The position numbers and the translations under genes are program-made. A model generated the notes under the pieces. That model searched no databases and had not been told where the DNA came from. It saw only the letters and a list, made by a program, of their open reading frames with translations. Positions 31,236 to 44,700 of a DNA stretch of 64,000 nucleotides are shown piece by piece. The stretch lies in NCBI GenBank assembly GCA_963576475.1, contig OY754984.1, forward strand, positions 17,769,215 to 17,833,214, read 5' to 3'. The stretch is from Molanna angustata. Lineage: Eukaryota > Arthropoda > Insecta > Trichoptera > Molannidae. Numbering within the stretch: the first letter of the stretch is position 1; the number at the start of each line of letters is the position of its first letter.

Positions 31236-34200
31236 TTTTGATTAATTGTTTCATATTATGTAGGACTCGACAAACAAGAGATTGCGGGTGACAGTTTTTT
31301 AAAGCGTTGTTAAAAATCTATGGATGCAAAGGACAGGGAAAAAGTGACACGTAATGCACAACGCACAATGCACAACGTCGAAAGCCAAATAATTTTATTG
31401 GTTAATACAAATTAGAGTATTTTTCTGCACTAAAATTGGTTTATGCACAGGTTATGTCAGCCGCAATCTTTTGCTGGGCGAGGTATAATAAATATGTACC
31501 TTTAATTTAACGGGCTATCAATTGCAAAAACAATCTGTGTGGGTGTGACCAATACTTCACTCCATACTTTGAAATATTTTTTCAAAGACAAAAATAACAA
31601 TATCTCAATTTAGCGAAATAACAAGGTATTTTTTTAACGTTAACGATAACTCCATTCAATTAAATATGATATTTATTCATATACACAGTTTTCGTAGTAT
31701 GTGAGATTATTTTCAGCCTCTTAACTTATAAAATTGTGTAAAACACATACATGTTTTTATCTGTGTAAAACTAATTGACTCAAAAAACGCTATTTTCTTA
31801 GTGGGTAGGTAAATAAATAGATACCTCATATTAAAAAATTTGATCAAAAAAAAATTATTTTAAAATTTCTGAATCATAACTCTCCACTGTAAGATTTTTG
31901 TAAATTGGTCCCTTTAAAATTGTTTAACTGTATGTAATTGAATGTAAATTTTGAATACATCCTATTTACCAATGTGACGCGACATATTTGATATTAACTA
32001 TAATTACGAATATTTTACTCGTCAAAACACAAACATTTTTTCTATCTTTTGATCTGTAATAATATTATAATGGTTGATATTATTATTTATTTAATTGATT
32101 CAATTGTTGGTTTTTATTTTGTTTATTGAAATATTTATTTTTCTTACATATATAACATAATATACAATTATTTTAAAAGTCAATATACAGTTGGCGTTGT
32201 AAGCAAATAGTGATACCTACAGTTCATTTGTGTTTTATGCTGAAGTGTAAATATTTTTATTTAAAATAAGGTATAATATTTATTAAATTCATAAAACTAC
32301 AGTATTTGTTTTCTATTTATTTCATGAAACTCAGTAAGATCTATTTATGTTACATAATTTGACTGTTTCTTGATTACAAAATGATTTTTATGTGACTTTG
32401 GTAAAAAAATACCTAGTTTGACTCATGTGAATGTTTTTTTTTTAAATAAATTTATCCAATAAAATAAAACAACGTCGATTTTATAGAATTTTCGTCGATA
32501 CTGTGAAAGTTTATGAGTGTTTATACATAAACAATGTGAATAAATGTATACTTCATAGTGAATAAGCCAATAACCACTAGACTAATTATTGTAACTGATA
32601 GAACTAGACGGTACCATCTTCACTAACTAGTCAGATTAAAATTATTATATTCTGTGATACAAGCTGTGTATATCGATGAAACTTGTAGGTACATACAATA
32701 GAATATTATTGTACTTATATTTTTTTGATTATAAAAATATATTTATAATTAACACTAATTATAAAATTCAAAGTTTGTATTACTCTGTAAAATTGATCAA
32801 TATGATAAACGATGTACAAAAGGGATGGAATTTTATATTAGCTATGTTTCGTAATACCTAGTTGTTAACATTTCCAAAAGATCACGATTCATTATAAATG
32901 AATCGAATCTCGATTCTTGGATACGCAATTGTCATCACTGGTTTGATTCTTGGATACGCAATTGTTTAAGATTAATTCGTAAGATGGCGCTCACCACAAA
33001 AACTTCTTCCTGAGAAGTAACATTATATCAATGTAGGTTATACTCTTCGAAGAAAAATAATATGAAACGATTTACGCACTAAATGAAATCTTATAAAAGA
33101 TTTATTTTTTTACACTTTATGTTCTGCTCTTCCAAAAAACTGCTTTGCAGTTTGGTGGGAAAATAAATATGTATTACTTTATATTAAAAAATAAATATCT
33201 TTAAAAAATGTATAGGTACATAAAAATAAATGAATTTTAGCTGAGTAAGTTACATTGTTATATTGTTAGACGATATTCAAATTTTTTTTCGTTGTTGGTC
33301 AGTTTAAGTTAGCAATTATATTGTATGATATAGAAACCCACTGATAACCATACATAGTTAGTGGAATCTTGTATAAATTAAATTAAGTTGAAAATAAATA
33401 AAAAAGTACATTCATTCTTAACATAACGGTATATACCACAATGTGGGGTAACCAGCGACAGGTGTTTGTGTGTGGATTACCTTATAAAAATACATACATT
33501 TTATTGGGGTAGGCAGATAGATAAAACGCCATACACTTTGCATTGATTTATTGCTTGTATTTTCACCACCGCTGAATTTATGAGACAACTTAATTCACAA
33601 GTCTCCAAAAATGGGGCAAGTTGTTATTGAGCGCATGTACTATTAAACATCGTACATGTTTGATGGCCGAGAAGCAACTTCTATAAATCCATCATCTAAC
33701 CTTTGTCGAAAGAATTTACCTTACGAGAAGCAATCATTTAACCTAAAATTTAGCTAATAGATTTTTTCGTCTTTTTAATCTTCTCGTTGAAAATATTTCA
33801 CCTTCATTATTATGGGTACCTAGTCAATACAAAAAAAAAAGTTTTTTTACATACTTACATCAAATTGTAAAAGAAAATGAATCAACGCTATAAAATCACA
33901 ATGTTACGTTTATGATCGTCAACAAATACGTAGGTAAGTGGTTCAAGGTTTATTTTTTAGGTAGGTACCTATTCATTATTCTACAAATGAGCAAATTCAA
34001 TTTCGCATTAAAATACATAATTTGGCGGTGAGATGCGTAGTTTTTCATCTTAGCTCAGAGCGATAAGGTTGATATCAAAATGATATTTACTATTTTTAAT
34101 TATTTAGTTCAATTATCTGTTTAAATTTAAAATTATCATTTAAGCGTTAATGCTAAATAATACATCGATTTAATTAATTGATTTAATTTTTTAAACCGCA

Positions 34201-34584
34201 TTTTTTTAAATTCAATTTTAAATTAATAAACTTGACCTAAAATTCAATTGAATCTATCTGTTTATCGAACTTCAAGTGCATTGTGAAAATGTTCAAAAAT
34301 GATTGTTCTGTTTACACGGAGAATGGATGTTTTAAAACAATTTTCATTAACGGCTTATTTTTTATAATTGTGTTATTATTTATATTAATAATGTTGATCC
34401 GTTATTAAACAAATATAACCTTAATAGTGTGAGAAAAGTATATTATTAAAAAAAGTGTTGGATTGTGCAAAGAAAACGTTTCGTTTTTCTATATTTATAA
34501 TAAATAGTTCTTAATTCCCGTCTTTGAAAGTTATTTTTTTAATTTTGCATTAAACATCGCGGTTATAAAAAGATAAATTGGTAC
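31236..34584. other. AT-rich intergenic stretch
   Basis: No exon, RT motif or RNA gene was recognised. Small pieces only: a 33430-33480 segment (ACCACAATGTGGGGTAACCA) related to 56727-56952, an RTE-b tail near 33508-33535, and a SINE S2 tail near 33598-33650. A direct repeat of GATTCTTGGATACGCAATTG is at 32912 and 32943. Confidence 0.5.
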
Positions 34585-35279
34585 TTAAGGGGGGGACTGC
34601 TGCCAACGTACCTATTTTTTCAATTTTAATTTGCGTCATTACTACAAAACGAATCATTTTGAAAAAAATAACCTAGTTAGTTTGGATATTAATAAATAAA
34701 AATATACTTTAATTTTTTAAATTGTGTTATGTATATATTCTTGTAGGAAAATAATAAGCATACCCCAATTTTTGACATTTACCTTAAATTTCTAAAAAAC
34801 TATAAGGTATAGAGCATTATTTTTTTTATAAACTAAAGAAGATCAAAGTATCTGGAAAAATACGATGTAACATTGCATTAATGCATCAGGTTAAGTTAAT
34901 AAACCAAAAAAACTTATATTTCGCAATGGCGCTGAATGGAAAATAAATGTTTTTTAGGTTTATTTTCTAAACCTGAAGCATTAATGCAACTTCACATCGT
35001 ATTTTTCTAGATATTTTTGTCTTCTTTCATTTAAAAAAAAATGTGTTGAACTACGCCTTATATTTTATTAAAAATATAAGATAAACGTTGAAAATCGGGG
35101 TATGCCATTATTTTTCTACAAGAATTTATACAGAACATTATCAAAAAGTAAATATACATTTTTCTTTATGAATACCAAAACTATCTAAATTATTTTTTTC
35201 AAAACGATTTTATAATAAATAATGATGTTACATCAATTGAAAAATAGGTACGTTGGCAGCAGTACCCCCCCAAGTTTAA
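34585..35279. repeat. TTAA-flanked foldback element, copy 2 (inverted)
   Basis: TTAA at 34585-34588; the right TTAA at 35276 follows a short CAAGT disruption. Ends GGGGGGGACTGCTGCCAACG and its complement. The centre reads CGCAATGGCGCTGAATG, so its orientation is opposite to copies 1 and 3. Confidence 0.8.
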
Positions 35280-35344
35280 TTTTGAGCGACCGTTCACTTT
35301 TATTTTTATATACAGCTTTATAGTCTCTGTGAACCTGTTTTAAG

Positions 35345-35700
35345 ATATTTTATTTTTTCAACTTTCTGTACATAATATAAACAAATATATTGTACACTGA
35401 CGGGCTTATTGCCATTAGGCAATTTCTTCCAACCAACCAGATTACAAAGTATGACAAAACTGTGTATGTACAACAACAAAAAAATAAGAGCAAAATAAAA
35501 CAAAAAAATATATATATAAGATACCTACTATTAAAACAAAAAAATTCATAGAAAAAAAGGATAGGGTAAGGACAAGGAGAGGAAGTCGGGATCAGATGTT
35601 CAGGGATAATAATTCCTTCTTTAGTTTTTTCTTGAAAATACAAAGTGATTTAGATGACACAATATCCGGACTAAGGCTATTCCATAATCTTGATGATGAT
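35345..35700 (-). pseudogene. Jockey/CR1-type LINE 3' fragment
   Basis: The 3' UTR GGGCTTATTGCCATTAGGCA and the coding stretch complementary to AAGGCTATTCCATAATCTTG repeat the copy at 22962-23620. Confidence 0.75.
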
Positions 35701-35780
35701 TTGTGCTTTTCTTAAAGTAACATTATCATTGTGTGCAGTTTTAATTTCTAAACAATGGTTCAAACTAAAAAAGAAACAAA

Positions 35781-36337
35781 TGCGAGTGGGTTGTGGCCTA
35801 CGCTATACTGCTCACTACCATGTTTCACCACAAAGTACTCAAATTTAATTTTGTACCTATGGAAAATTTTCAACATTTTTATGAAATGAGTTTGTTTAAT
35901 ACTTTTTTATTTAAATATTTTATTATGCAAACTTGATATTACTTCAATGCCATTTTACGAAAGTGATATGTCTTTTTACCCATTTGAAAATAAAAAAAAT
36001 CACATTTTTAATTTCCTGAGCTTGGGGTCACTTTAAAATATTTGACATATAAAAAATAGAGAAGCACCATACAAATATCATTCGAAATCGAATGGGGTCT
36101 AAGCGATTATTAGATATAGATATTTTCAAAATTTTAAAATAATCGAATCAGTACCTACTTTAGTCTAAAATTGATAAAGTAAAATAAACACGTCATACAG
36201 CACTCACACACACAGATACATTGTGATGAAACTTTCAGAATACATGATACTAGTTGATAATCTTCAGTAAAAAAAAGCCTTGAAATTGCGAAAATACAAC
36301 TCCCCACTACATTCCCTTGGGTTAGTGAGGAGTAAAA
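35781..36337 (-). repeat. interspersed repeat with ACTCCTCACTA-type ends, copy 2
   Basis: AGTGGGTTGTGGCCTACGCT at the left and CCCTTGGGTTAGTGAGGAGT then AAAAA at the right. Interior words (GGGGTCTAAG, GATACATTGTGATG) match 1559-2231. Confidence 0.75.
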
Positions 36338-36785
36338 ATTAAAAAAATAATCTATACCTACAAGTTTAGTCCCTCTATCAGGGGTCAAACTTTTCAAAAT
36401 AATCCCCTTTATATTTTTTACCCCATGTTTTACTGTATGAAAATAGTTATTTATGGTCGTTGTAAAACGTAGAATGCAGAAGTTATAATGAATATGGCAT
36501 TTTAATTCATTTGTACGTGTTTTTCTAGTGTGTTTCGCGTCATGCTCTGATATGAAAGTGAGTAAATATTGGTCGATTTCGGGGAACCTGTCAGCCGCTA
36601 TGTAATATGTAATTTATTTGATCGGATGTATAGTTTTCGCCAAATAACTTGACACTTGCGCAACCGGAAGCTCGTTCAAGATGTTTAGCGAAAATGATAT
36701 TAATATTGTTAATGATAACATTCCCTACCTACAGTAAAACGTTAATTATTAAGATTGGGAAAATCAATAAATTTCAAACTAACAT

Positions 36786-37481
36786 TTAAGGGGGGGACTG
36801 TTTCCAACGTACCTATTTTTCAATTTGATAGGTATACCATCATTATTTCTTATCATATCGTTTTGAAAAAAAATAATTTAGATAGTTTGGGTATTCATAA
36901 AGAAAAATGTATCTTTACTTTTTGATAATGTTCTTTATAAATTCTTGTAGAAAAATAATGGCATACCCCGATTTTCAACGTTAATCTTATATTTTCAATA
37001 AAATATAAGGCGTAGTTCAACAATTTTTTTTTTAAATTAAAGAAGACAAAAATATCTAGAAAAATACGATGTGACGTTGCATTAATGCTTCAGGTTTAGA
37101 AAATAAACCTAAAAAACCTTTATTTTCCATTCAGCGCCATTGCGAAATATAAGTTTTTTTGGTTTATTAACTTAACCTGATGCATTGATGCAACGTTAAA
37201 ACGTATTTTTCCAGATATTTTGATCTTCTTTAATTTATAAAAAATATAATGCTCTTTACCTTATTGTTTTTTAGAAATTTAAGATAAATGTCATAAATTG
37301 GGGTATGCTTATTATTTTCCTACAAGAATATATACATAACATAATTAAAAAAATTAAAGTATATTTTTATTTGTTAATATCCAAATTAACTAGTTTATTT
37401 TTTTCAATTTGATTCAGTTTGTAGTAATGACGCAAATTCAAATTGAAAAAATAGCTAAGTTGGCAGCAGTCCCCTCCTTAA
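36786..37481. repeat. TTAA-flanked foldback element, copy 3
   Basis: TTAA at 36786-36789 and 37478-37481 bracket 688 bp, nearly the same length as copies 1 (685) and 2 (687). Centre CATTCAGCGCCATTGCG as in copy 1. No ORF. Confidence 0.85.
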
Positions 37482-37764
37482 AACAATTTATATTTTTCAA
37501 AAATCATCACACAAGCCCCAGCTATCTATATCCCCAGCTAGCTATAAGTATTTGTACCAAAAGTTCTATTGAATCTGAAAAATAAACATATTTATAAGTA
37601 CGTAACTTTCGAGACCCTCTTTGCTAAGATAATATATGTTAAGAAATATAATTATCCATACATGGATGACCCAGCCTAATGTACAGTTCGAAACCATGCA
37701 ATATGATTTTTTTTATAAAAAATGAATATATTAACCTTTGTCAAACAAGTAAATATAATCGAAT

Positions 37765-38236
37765 ATTTTTATTATTGCATATGCGCAAACATTGGATTTT
37801 TTCCCTGTCGGGAGTCAAAGATGTTTTTTAACAGATTTTTAATTATCTCAATAGAGACGAAGTTGGAATATTTATTGTAGGAGAACCGGGAAATCAAGGC
37901 ACCTTCAGGGCTTACGACCTGTCATCGGCTGGTTTACGTGATCACTTTATGCGCTTGCGCAACGTTCACCAATTATGCCTTTTTAATGAGATCCCTATCA
38001 ATGCAATTTTGAAAGTTCTATATATTGTAATACTGAAATTCTTTTCGCTTGAAAATAAGGAATTTTTTTTACTACAGCCATCTATGGGTGAAATTATGAA
38101 CAACAATCTTATTATTTTTTATTTATTTTGTTGTAACGCCATCTATTGAGAGAATTGTTTATTGTAAATAATGAAAGCTACAATTCTTATATCTGAGGTG
38201 ACAATGCATTTTTCGCATAGAAGTCACCCCTGAAGT
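37765..38236 (+). repeat. 3497-4137 family, left arm plus core
   Basis: ATTATTGCATATGCGCAAAC extension, then AACAGATTTTTAATTATCTC, GGGAAATCAAGGCACCTTC, CGACCTGTCATCGGCTGG and the core ending TTTTTCGCATAGAAGTCACC. Lacks the right TIR. It lies about 370 bp upstream of gene B's start. Confidence 0.8.
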
Positions 38237-38239
38237 AAA

Positions 38240-38376
38240 TATAAGTTCATCTTCGTATATTCCCTAAATTAAGCATTAATGCTTGTGCTATAGCTGAACG
38301 AAATCGGTCGAGGCAGGATTCGAACTCGAGACCACTGGATTACTAGCCCAGCGCGCTAACCGCTCTGCCATCGACC
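38240..38376 (-). repeat. tRNA-Thr-like SINE, family S1
   Basis: The minus strand begins GGTCGATGGCAGAGCGGTTA (acceptor and A box), has GAGTTCGAATCCTGCCTCGA (B box and T arm) and then CGATTTCGTTCA...CACAAGCATTAATGC. An anticodon-arm-like CTAGTAA loop gives AGT, hence Thr-like. The body extends beyond the tRNA part and recurs, so it is a SINE, not a tRNA gene. It lies about 230 bp upstream of gene B's ATG. Confidence 0.8.
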
Positions 38377-38606
38377 AATCTATATTATTATTCCACAATT
38401 TACCTTTCTTTTACGCATTGTTTTAAAAACATGTTCTTTTACAGATTTCAAACCAACGCTTCATAGTGAAAAAAATGTTTTATCTTTTCAGCATCTTCGT
38501 TTGCTTCCGCTCTGTGCCAGGTCCTTCGTCTGTGTTCTCCGTCTGTTCCACTCCAGCTACTGGATCTTCGACATTCTGCTGTTATATTGATTGATCGAAA
38601 GACACA

Positions 38607-38769
38607 ATGAAACGAACCTTCACATCCAAAATGATCCTGGTCAAGAAGGATGACCAGGACGACATGGATAAACAACTTGGAATAACAGAGGAGAGAATAA
38701 CAGAAGCATTGAACCACTTGAAGGACTGGTATTCGAAACAACCCCATCTTCCGCAAGAATATCCTCCAG
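38607..38769 (+). CDS. gene B exon 1 (start codon)
   Basis: ATG in GACACAATGAA, 54 codons plus one base, donor GTATGT at 38770. Acidic N-terminus KKDDQDDMDKQLG, then the first helices of the CRAL-TRIO N domain (HLKDWYSKQPHLPQEYPP). No upstream in-frame ATG was chosen because the sequence before it looks like a 5' UTR. Confidence 0.88.
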
Positions 38770-41700
38770 GTATGTATACATAGATCAATTTTCAATAGCC
38801 TTTGAATAAAGGCTAAAGCAAAAATATTTATCTGACAACACCTGATTACATCTTCCTCTCCTCTTCCTTTCCTTATCCTTTAGTTTTCCTATCATTGCTA
38901 TGAATTGTTCTTATAATAATATATGCTATCTTCTTTTTTTTTACTTTTCTTCTGCTATCTTTATTTATTTTGTAATGTGATTAACTTATTGCCATAGTAC
39001 ACATTTATTTATTTATTTATTTATTTATTAAAATCCTTTTTACAAGTATAATAATAACAATAAGTACAATATAACTTTATACAGTAGTTAATAAAAATTA
39101 TAATTTATACTTTAAGTAAGAAAAAGTTAAGTTTGTCATTAGTGTATACGTTTATATATTTTAATTTGTGGATTAGGCTACTCTACTAGGCTATGCCTGT
39201 ACCAGAGTAGCGTTATATAAATCAGTTCTATTATTTTAATTCGTCATAGTGTTAGTTATTTTTGTAAGGTTTTGTGGTAGGTTGAAGTAATGATGTGCAA
39301 GTATGTTTTGTATATTTAACATTTACTCTGGTTGGTTGGAGAAATTGCCATTAGGCAATAAGCCCGCCAGTGTACTAATTATATGTACGAGAAGATTCAA
39401 ATAAATAAATAATAGTCAAAAAATAATAAAAATAATAATTGCCGATAGCTGTGGTACAGTTTCTTTTTTCTTTTTCTTTTTTTTTCTCTTTGTTTACTTT
39501 TTCGATTGACAATACTTGATGGAAATCCATTGTAATATATCAAAATAAAACACATTTATAATTTTCTTATTATATACCTATATATTAATATTTTTTAATT
39601 GCCTTCCGTAACGGTAGACTCATGGGTCGAATGTGATCCCCAGCAATAAAGAATAATTAATAATGGCTACAAAAAACGCACTTTAATCACGTTTTTCTAG
39701 GATGAAAATTCAATTTACAAAAAAAATAATAGCAGTACATAACAACAATATATAAAATTTATTTTTCGTTTACTATTTCCTTTTATTTATGTTTACGTAT
39801 TTTCCAATTCGATTTGTTCAGGAGTATCATCTTAACAAATCAACAAAGTGATAAACTTCATTTTTCAACTTTGAAGTTTAAAAACACCAACTTCCCAGTA
39901 TAATATATGTTATATGTATGGATTAATTCGGAATTCCAAGTGGAATATTTTGTGTGTGTACGTTCCCCCTCTTATAACTTTTGATCCGCTCAATGCAAGA
40001 GCCTTACATTGTTTACATACAAAAAAGGTTTCTTCGTTAATTCATAGATGGCAATATTATAATTCCTTATTTGTGAAGTGTTACACATTATTCAAATATA
40101 TAGAACATTCAAAAATTACATTGGTGAACGTTGCGCAAGCGCATAAAGTGATCACGTAAACCAGCCGATGACAGGTCGTAAGCGCCGTAGGTGCCTTGAG
40201 TTCCTGGTTCTTCTATAACATCCCAACTTCGTCTCTATTGAGATGTTAAAAAGTTTGCCAATAAAAATAAATAAAAATTGATATATTAAATACTGGTAAG
40301 CAGTAAGAAATCGCACGTGATATAATAATAATAATAAGTTATTTGTATAGCGCCGTTGAATGATTCGAGACCATACCAAGGGTGCTGATTTCTTTAATGT
40401 TGTTTTGCTCTCTGAAACCAAGCTGTTTTTAGTCCTTTAGTGAAAATGCTCTGCGGACTGCGGACATCTTGAGGCAGTGAATTCCACTTAATAGGACCAC
40501 TCACACTAAAGTATCGGTCATAGTTAGCCGCTTTGTTGACTCTGTTCAAATTTATAATATACGAATAAACGATGTGGGGTGGGACTTAAAAATGTTAAAA
40601 AAAACTAAAAAAAACTTTTGCAAAGGATTTCACTGAAGAAATATATCGAAAACAATTGACATAAAATGTATAGAGCTGATAGAGAGAAGGAACCTGAAGA
40701 AAGGCCGGCTAAAAGGCATTATTAAACAATACTCTGAAATAAATATGTTTTCTATATTTCAGATGACACAAAGCTGATTGGACTCCTGATAAGGAATAGT
40801 TTTTCATTGGAGCTCACAAAAGTCCGACTCGATGTTCAATATTCAATAAGATCTGTTGTTCCCGAAATGTCCTTTGCTCATATGTACAATACCGGATTCA
40901 AATGCATAATGGATAGTGTGTAAGTCATCGTTCATTCATACCATCACGCATATCCCACAATTTGATAGGTGTGAGGGTGTGCGTTACCTTATCAGAGGTA
41001 GCACAACACGTGTATGTAATACCCACACACTAGTCTGGTCTCACCTAAAAGGCACTTCATTCAGAATGAATGGTGAACCTCATTGCTGAACTATGTGAGA
41101 TGTTATTGTTGCCTGTTGTATTTTCTATTACCCGGCTCTTACGAGACACCCGAAACACTACATTCAGAATGTGTGATGGTGAACCTCATTGCTGAACTAT
41201 GTGAGATGTTATTGTTGCCTGTTGTATTTTCTATTACCCGGCTCTTACGAGACACCCAAAACACTACATTCAGAATGTGTGATGGTGAACCTCATTGCTG
41301 AACTATGTGAGATGTTATTGTTGCCTGTTGTATTTTCTATTACCCGGCTCTTACGAGACACCCGAAACACTACATTCAGAATGTGTGATGGTGAACCTCA
41401 TTGCTGAACTATGTGAGATGTTATTGTTGCCTGTTGTATTTTCGATTATTCGTGTCTTACAGGACACTGGAAAACAACAAAAGTAAGAATGGAAGCACTA
41501 TTCCTAGCCGCTACTTCTTCATTCATCAGTTTTCTCAAACTGCAGATTTATCATTTTAATTTACATTTATTTATTCTCAGATTCTCAGCATCATCTATTA
41601 CCTTTGATTAAAACCTATTTGTATCGCATTCCTGACAGTTATTTTTAAGGGTGGTGGCAGAGCGGTTCGTGCACTGGGTTAGTAATCCAGTGGTCGCGAG

Positions 41701-44700
41701 TTCGAATCCTGCCACGACCGATTTCGTTCACCTATAGCCCAAGCATATGCTTTATTTAGGGAATGTATGTATGAGGATTTATATGTACTTGCTTCAAGAA
41801 CAAATTCATTTTTTTAAAAAAAAAAAACATATCACTTACTTTTTCTTCTTCTGTCAAAGACTACCCATTGAGAAAGACTATGTACACATGTAGAAATTAT
41901 ATCAATTTTCGTAATCCAAAAAAATGATAATAATATCTTCTTCTTCTTTCTTTTTCTTTGCCTTATCCCACTTTAGGTAGGGTCGGCTCTCCTAATCCTT
42001 TGGCGCCACGATGATCTGTCCTGTATTGTCGGGGTTGGGATGTGGGCTTTATCCATGAGTTTCCTCATATTGCCCCACCACGTGGATATTGGACGTCCCT
42101 TTCCTTTTCTGCTTTCTGGGAGTGCTAGAGCAATTTGCACCAAATGATCGTTTTGCCTCCTCATTACATGTCCATACCATCTGGGTCGGCTTTCTGTAAG
42201 TTTTTCTGGTATGGGGGCTACTCCAAAGCTTCCTCTTATTAATTCATTACGAATTTTATCTAGCTTCGTCATCCCACCTGCCCACCTCAGCATTTTCATT
42301 TCATTGACATGTAGTTTTTGTTCATGTGTGCCTTTAACTGTCCAGCACTCCGCACCATATGTCATTGCAGGTCTCACCGCTGTCTTGTAGACCTTGCCCT
42401 TAGTTTTGATTGGCATACGTGGATCACACAGCACGCCCGTGAGAGTTCTCCATTTACTCCAAGCCACGTTTACCCTATGGGAGACGTCAGCATCCACACT
42501 GGCATCCGCTGAGAGAACCGACCCTAAGTATTTGAAGATTGACACCTTGGGTACAACAGTGCCATCCGGGAAGCACACCGTCGCTGCGCCTGACGTTCCA
42601 CTGTAGTTGCATTCCATGAAATCCGTCTTTGTCCTGCTAATGCGCAATCCAAATCTCTCGAGTGCTTCAGTCCATTTCGATAGGGCCACTTGCAGTTGGC
42701 ATGCGCTATTTGATATCAGGACGATGTCATCAGCATATAACAGACTCCAGGGCAGGGGTGACTGTACATCTTTTGTGAGATAATCCATTACCATGTTGAA
42801 TAAAAGCGGGCTAAGTGCCGATCCCTGATGTACGCCAACATTGACCTCAAACCAACTGCTTAGGCCTGCCAAACTTTTGACTCTAGTGCGGATATTGTTG
42901 TACATGTCTTGCACAAGGTGTATGTACTGCTCCGGTATGTTCCGCGCTCTCATAGCCTGCCATACTAATCTTCGAGGTACTCGGTCGAACGCTTTTTCTA
43001 GGTCTATGAATACTAAGTATAGGTTTTCTTTATTCAGTCTATGCTTCTCCATAACGATCCTGACCGCTTGTATTGCATCTGAGGTTGATTTAGATGGGGT
43101 GAATCCAAACTGATTTGGTGTTATAATTGCAAGTTGCTGTAGTCGCCTGTTTATGATTCTCTCCCAAATTTTCAGAGTATGAGATGTAAGTTTAATGCCT
43201 CTGTAGTTTCCACACTGTGCGACATCTCCTTTATTTTTGTAGAATGGTACAAGGTGGCTGTGGCGCCATGATTCTGGAATGAGTTTTGTCTTCATAATAA
43301 TGTTAAACAGCTTTGCTAAACATATTATAGCCAAAGGTCCCGGTATCTTCCAGATTTCAGCCGGTATTTCATCAGGTCCCACGGCCTTATGGTTTTTCAT
43401 TTTTGACACAGCATTTTTAACTTCCTCGACATGTATTTTCTTCTATAGGTCCGTAAGACGGTGCCAGAGGTGTCAGTTCTTCGCCTGGAAATTCCTCATT
43501 CAATAATTTACAATAATATTCATGCCATCTCTCATTTATTTTATCGTTCGATGTAAGAAGGACTTGGTCTTTGTCTTTTATGTATTTATTTGTTTTCATA
43601 TCTAAAGTTAATCTATGTTTCTGTTTGGCTATTCTGAATACATCGGTCTCGTTTTTAGCATTCTCAAATTTTTCATAGAACTTCTGACGTGATTCTGCTT
43701 TGCTTTGTGCTACTTTTCTCCTCGCTTCTGCCTTTGCCTGTTTGTATTTGATGTGATCTTCCTCATTATTTGAGTTCTGCCAAATTTTGAAATAAACTTT
43801 CTTGGCTCGCAGGCTTTCCTTAACCTCTTCATTCCACCATGTCGGGTCCTTATCGGTGCTTACACCCCCCTTTGCTATGCCAAGTGTTTCACATGCTTCT
43901 TTCCTACAGAATTTTTCAAATCTGGACCACATCGTATTGGCATTATCATAGTTGTTATCTAGGTCAGTAGCAAGGTAGTGATGGATTTTCTCCTTTAAAA
44001 GAATTCCTTTTGTGCCATTTATCTCCTTCCACTTAATTTTTGGTGTTTTATCTGTGATTGTTTTGATGGGTTTTGGTAAGTTGAAAACTGATATGACAAT
44101 TCTATGCTGCGCAGTTAAGGATTCTCCGGGAATAACCTTGCAGTCCTTGAAGTTTCTTCGAAATCTACTGTTTGCTAATATATAGTCTACTTGTGAAGTT
44201 TTACCCCCACTTTTGTAGGTAATTAAGTGTTCTGATTTTTTCTTGAAATTTGTGTTCACCATTGTTAGATTATGTCGTGAGGCAAAGTCTAAAATACATT
44301 CGCCTTCTTTATTGAGCTTTCCAAATCCATAACCTCCATGCACACCCCGGTGTATATTATTCACTTCTCCTACGTGTCCATTAAGGTCTCCCCCGATGAA
44401 TCTCAACTCTTCCGGTGGTATGTTTTGCATAAGGTCGTCCACATCTTCCCAAAAATCTTGTTTTTCCTGTTCTCCACATCCCACTTGTGGAGCATATGCA
44501 GATATAATATTAAGTATTGGTTGGTTATCCATTGCTAGCTTAACAGCAATCAGCCGGTCGTTTCTTCTATCGATGCTTAATATACGGTTTTTAAAATGTT
44601 TGTCCAGAACGATGCCAACACCATTTCTCTTGTTGTCTGTGCCGTGGTATATAAGCTGGTATCCCAGCCCTAAGTCTTTAGATTTTGAACCTTTCCATTT

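Noticed and set aside
41649..41721. tRNA-Thr(AGT) gene
   Set aside because: The tRNA-like head has a weak T stem, continues into a shared body and poly(A) tail, and recurs four times in the window; it is a SINE head, not a tRNA gene.
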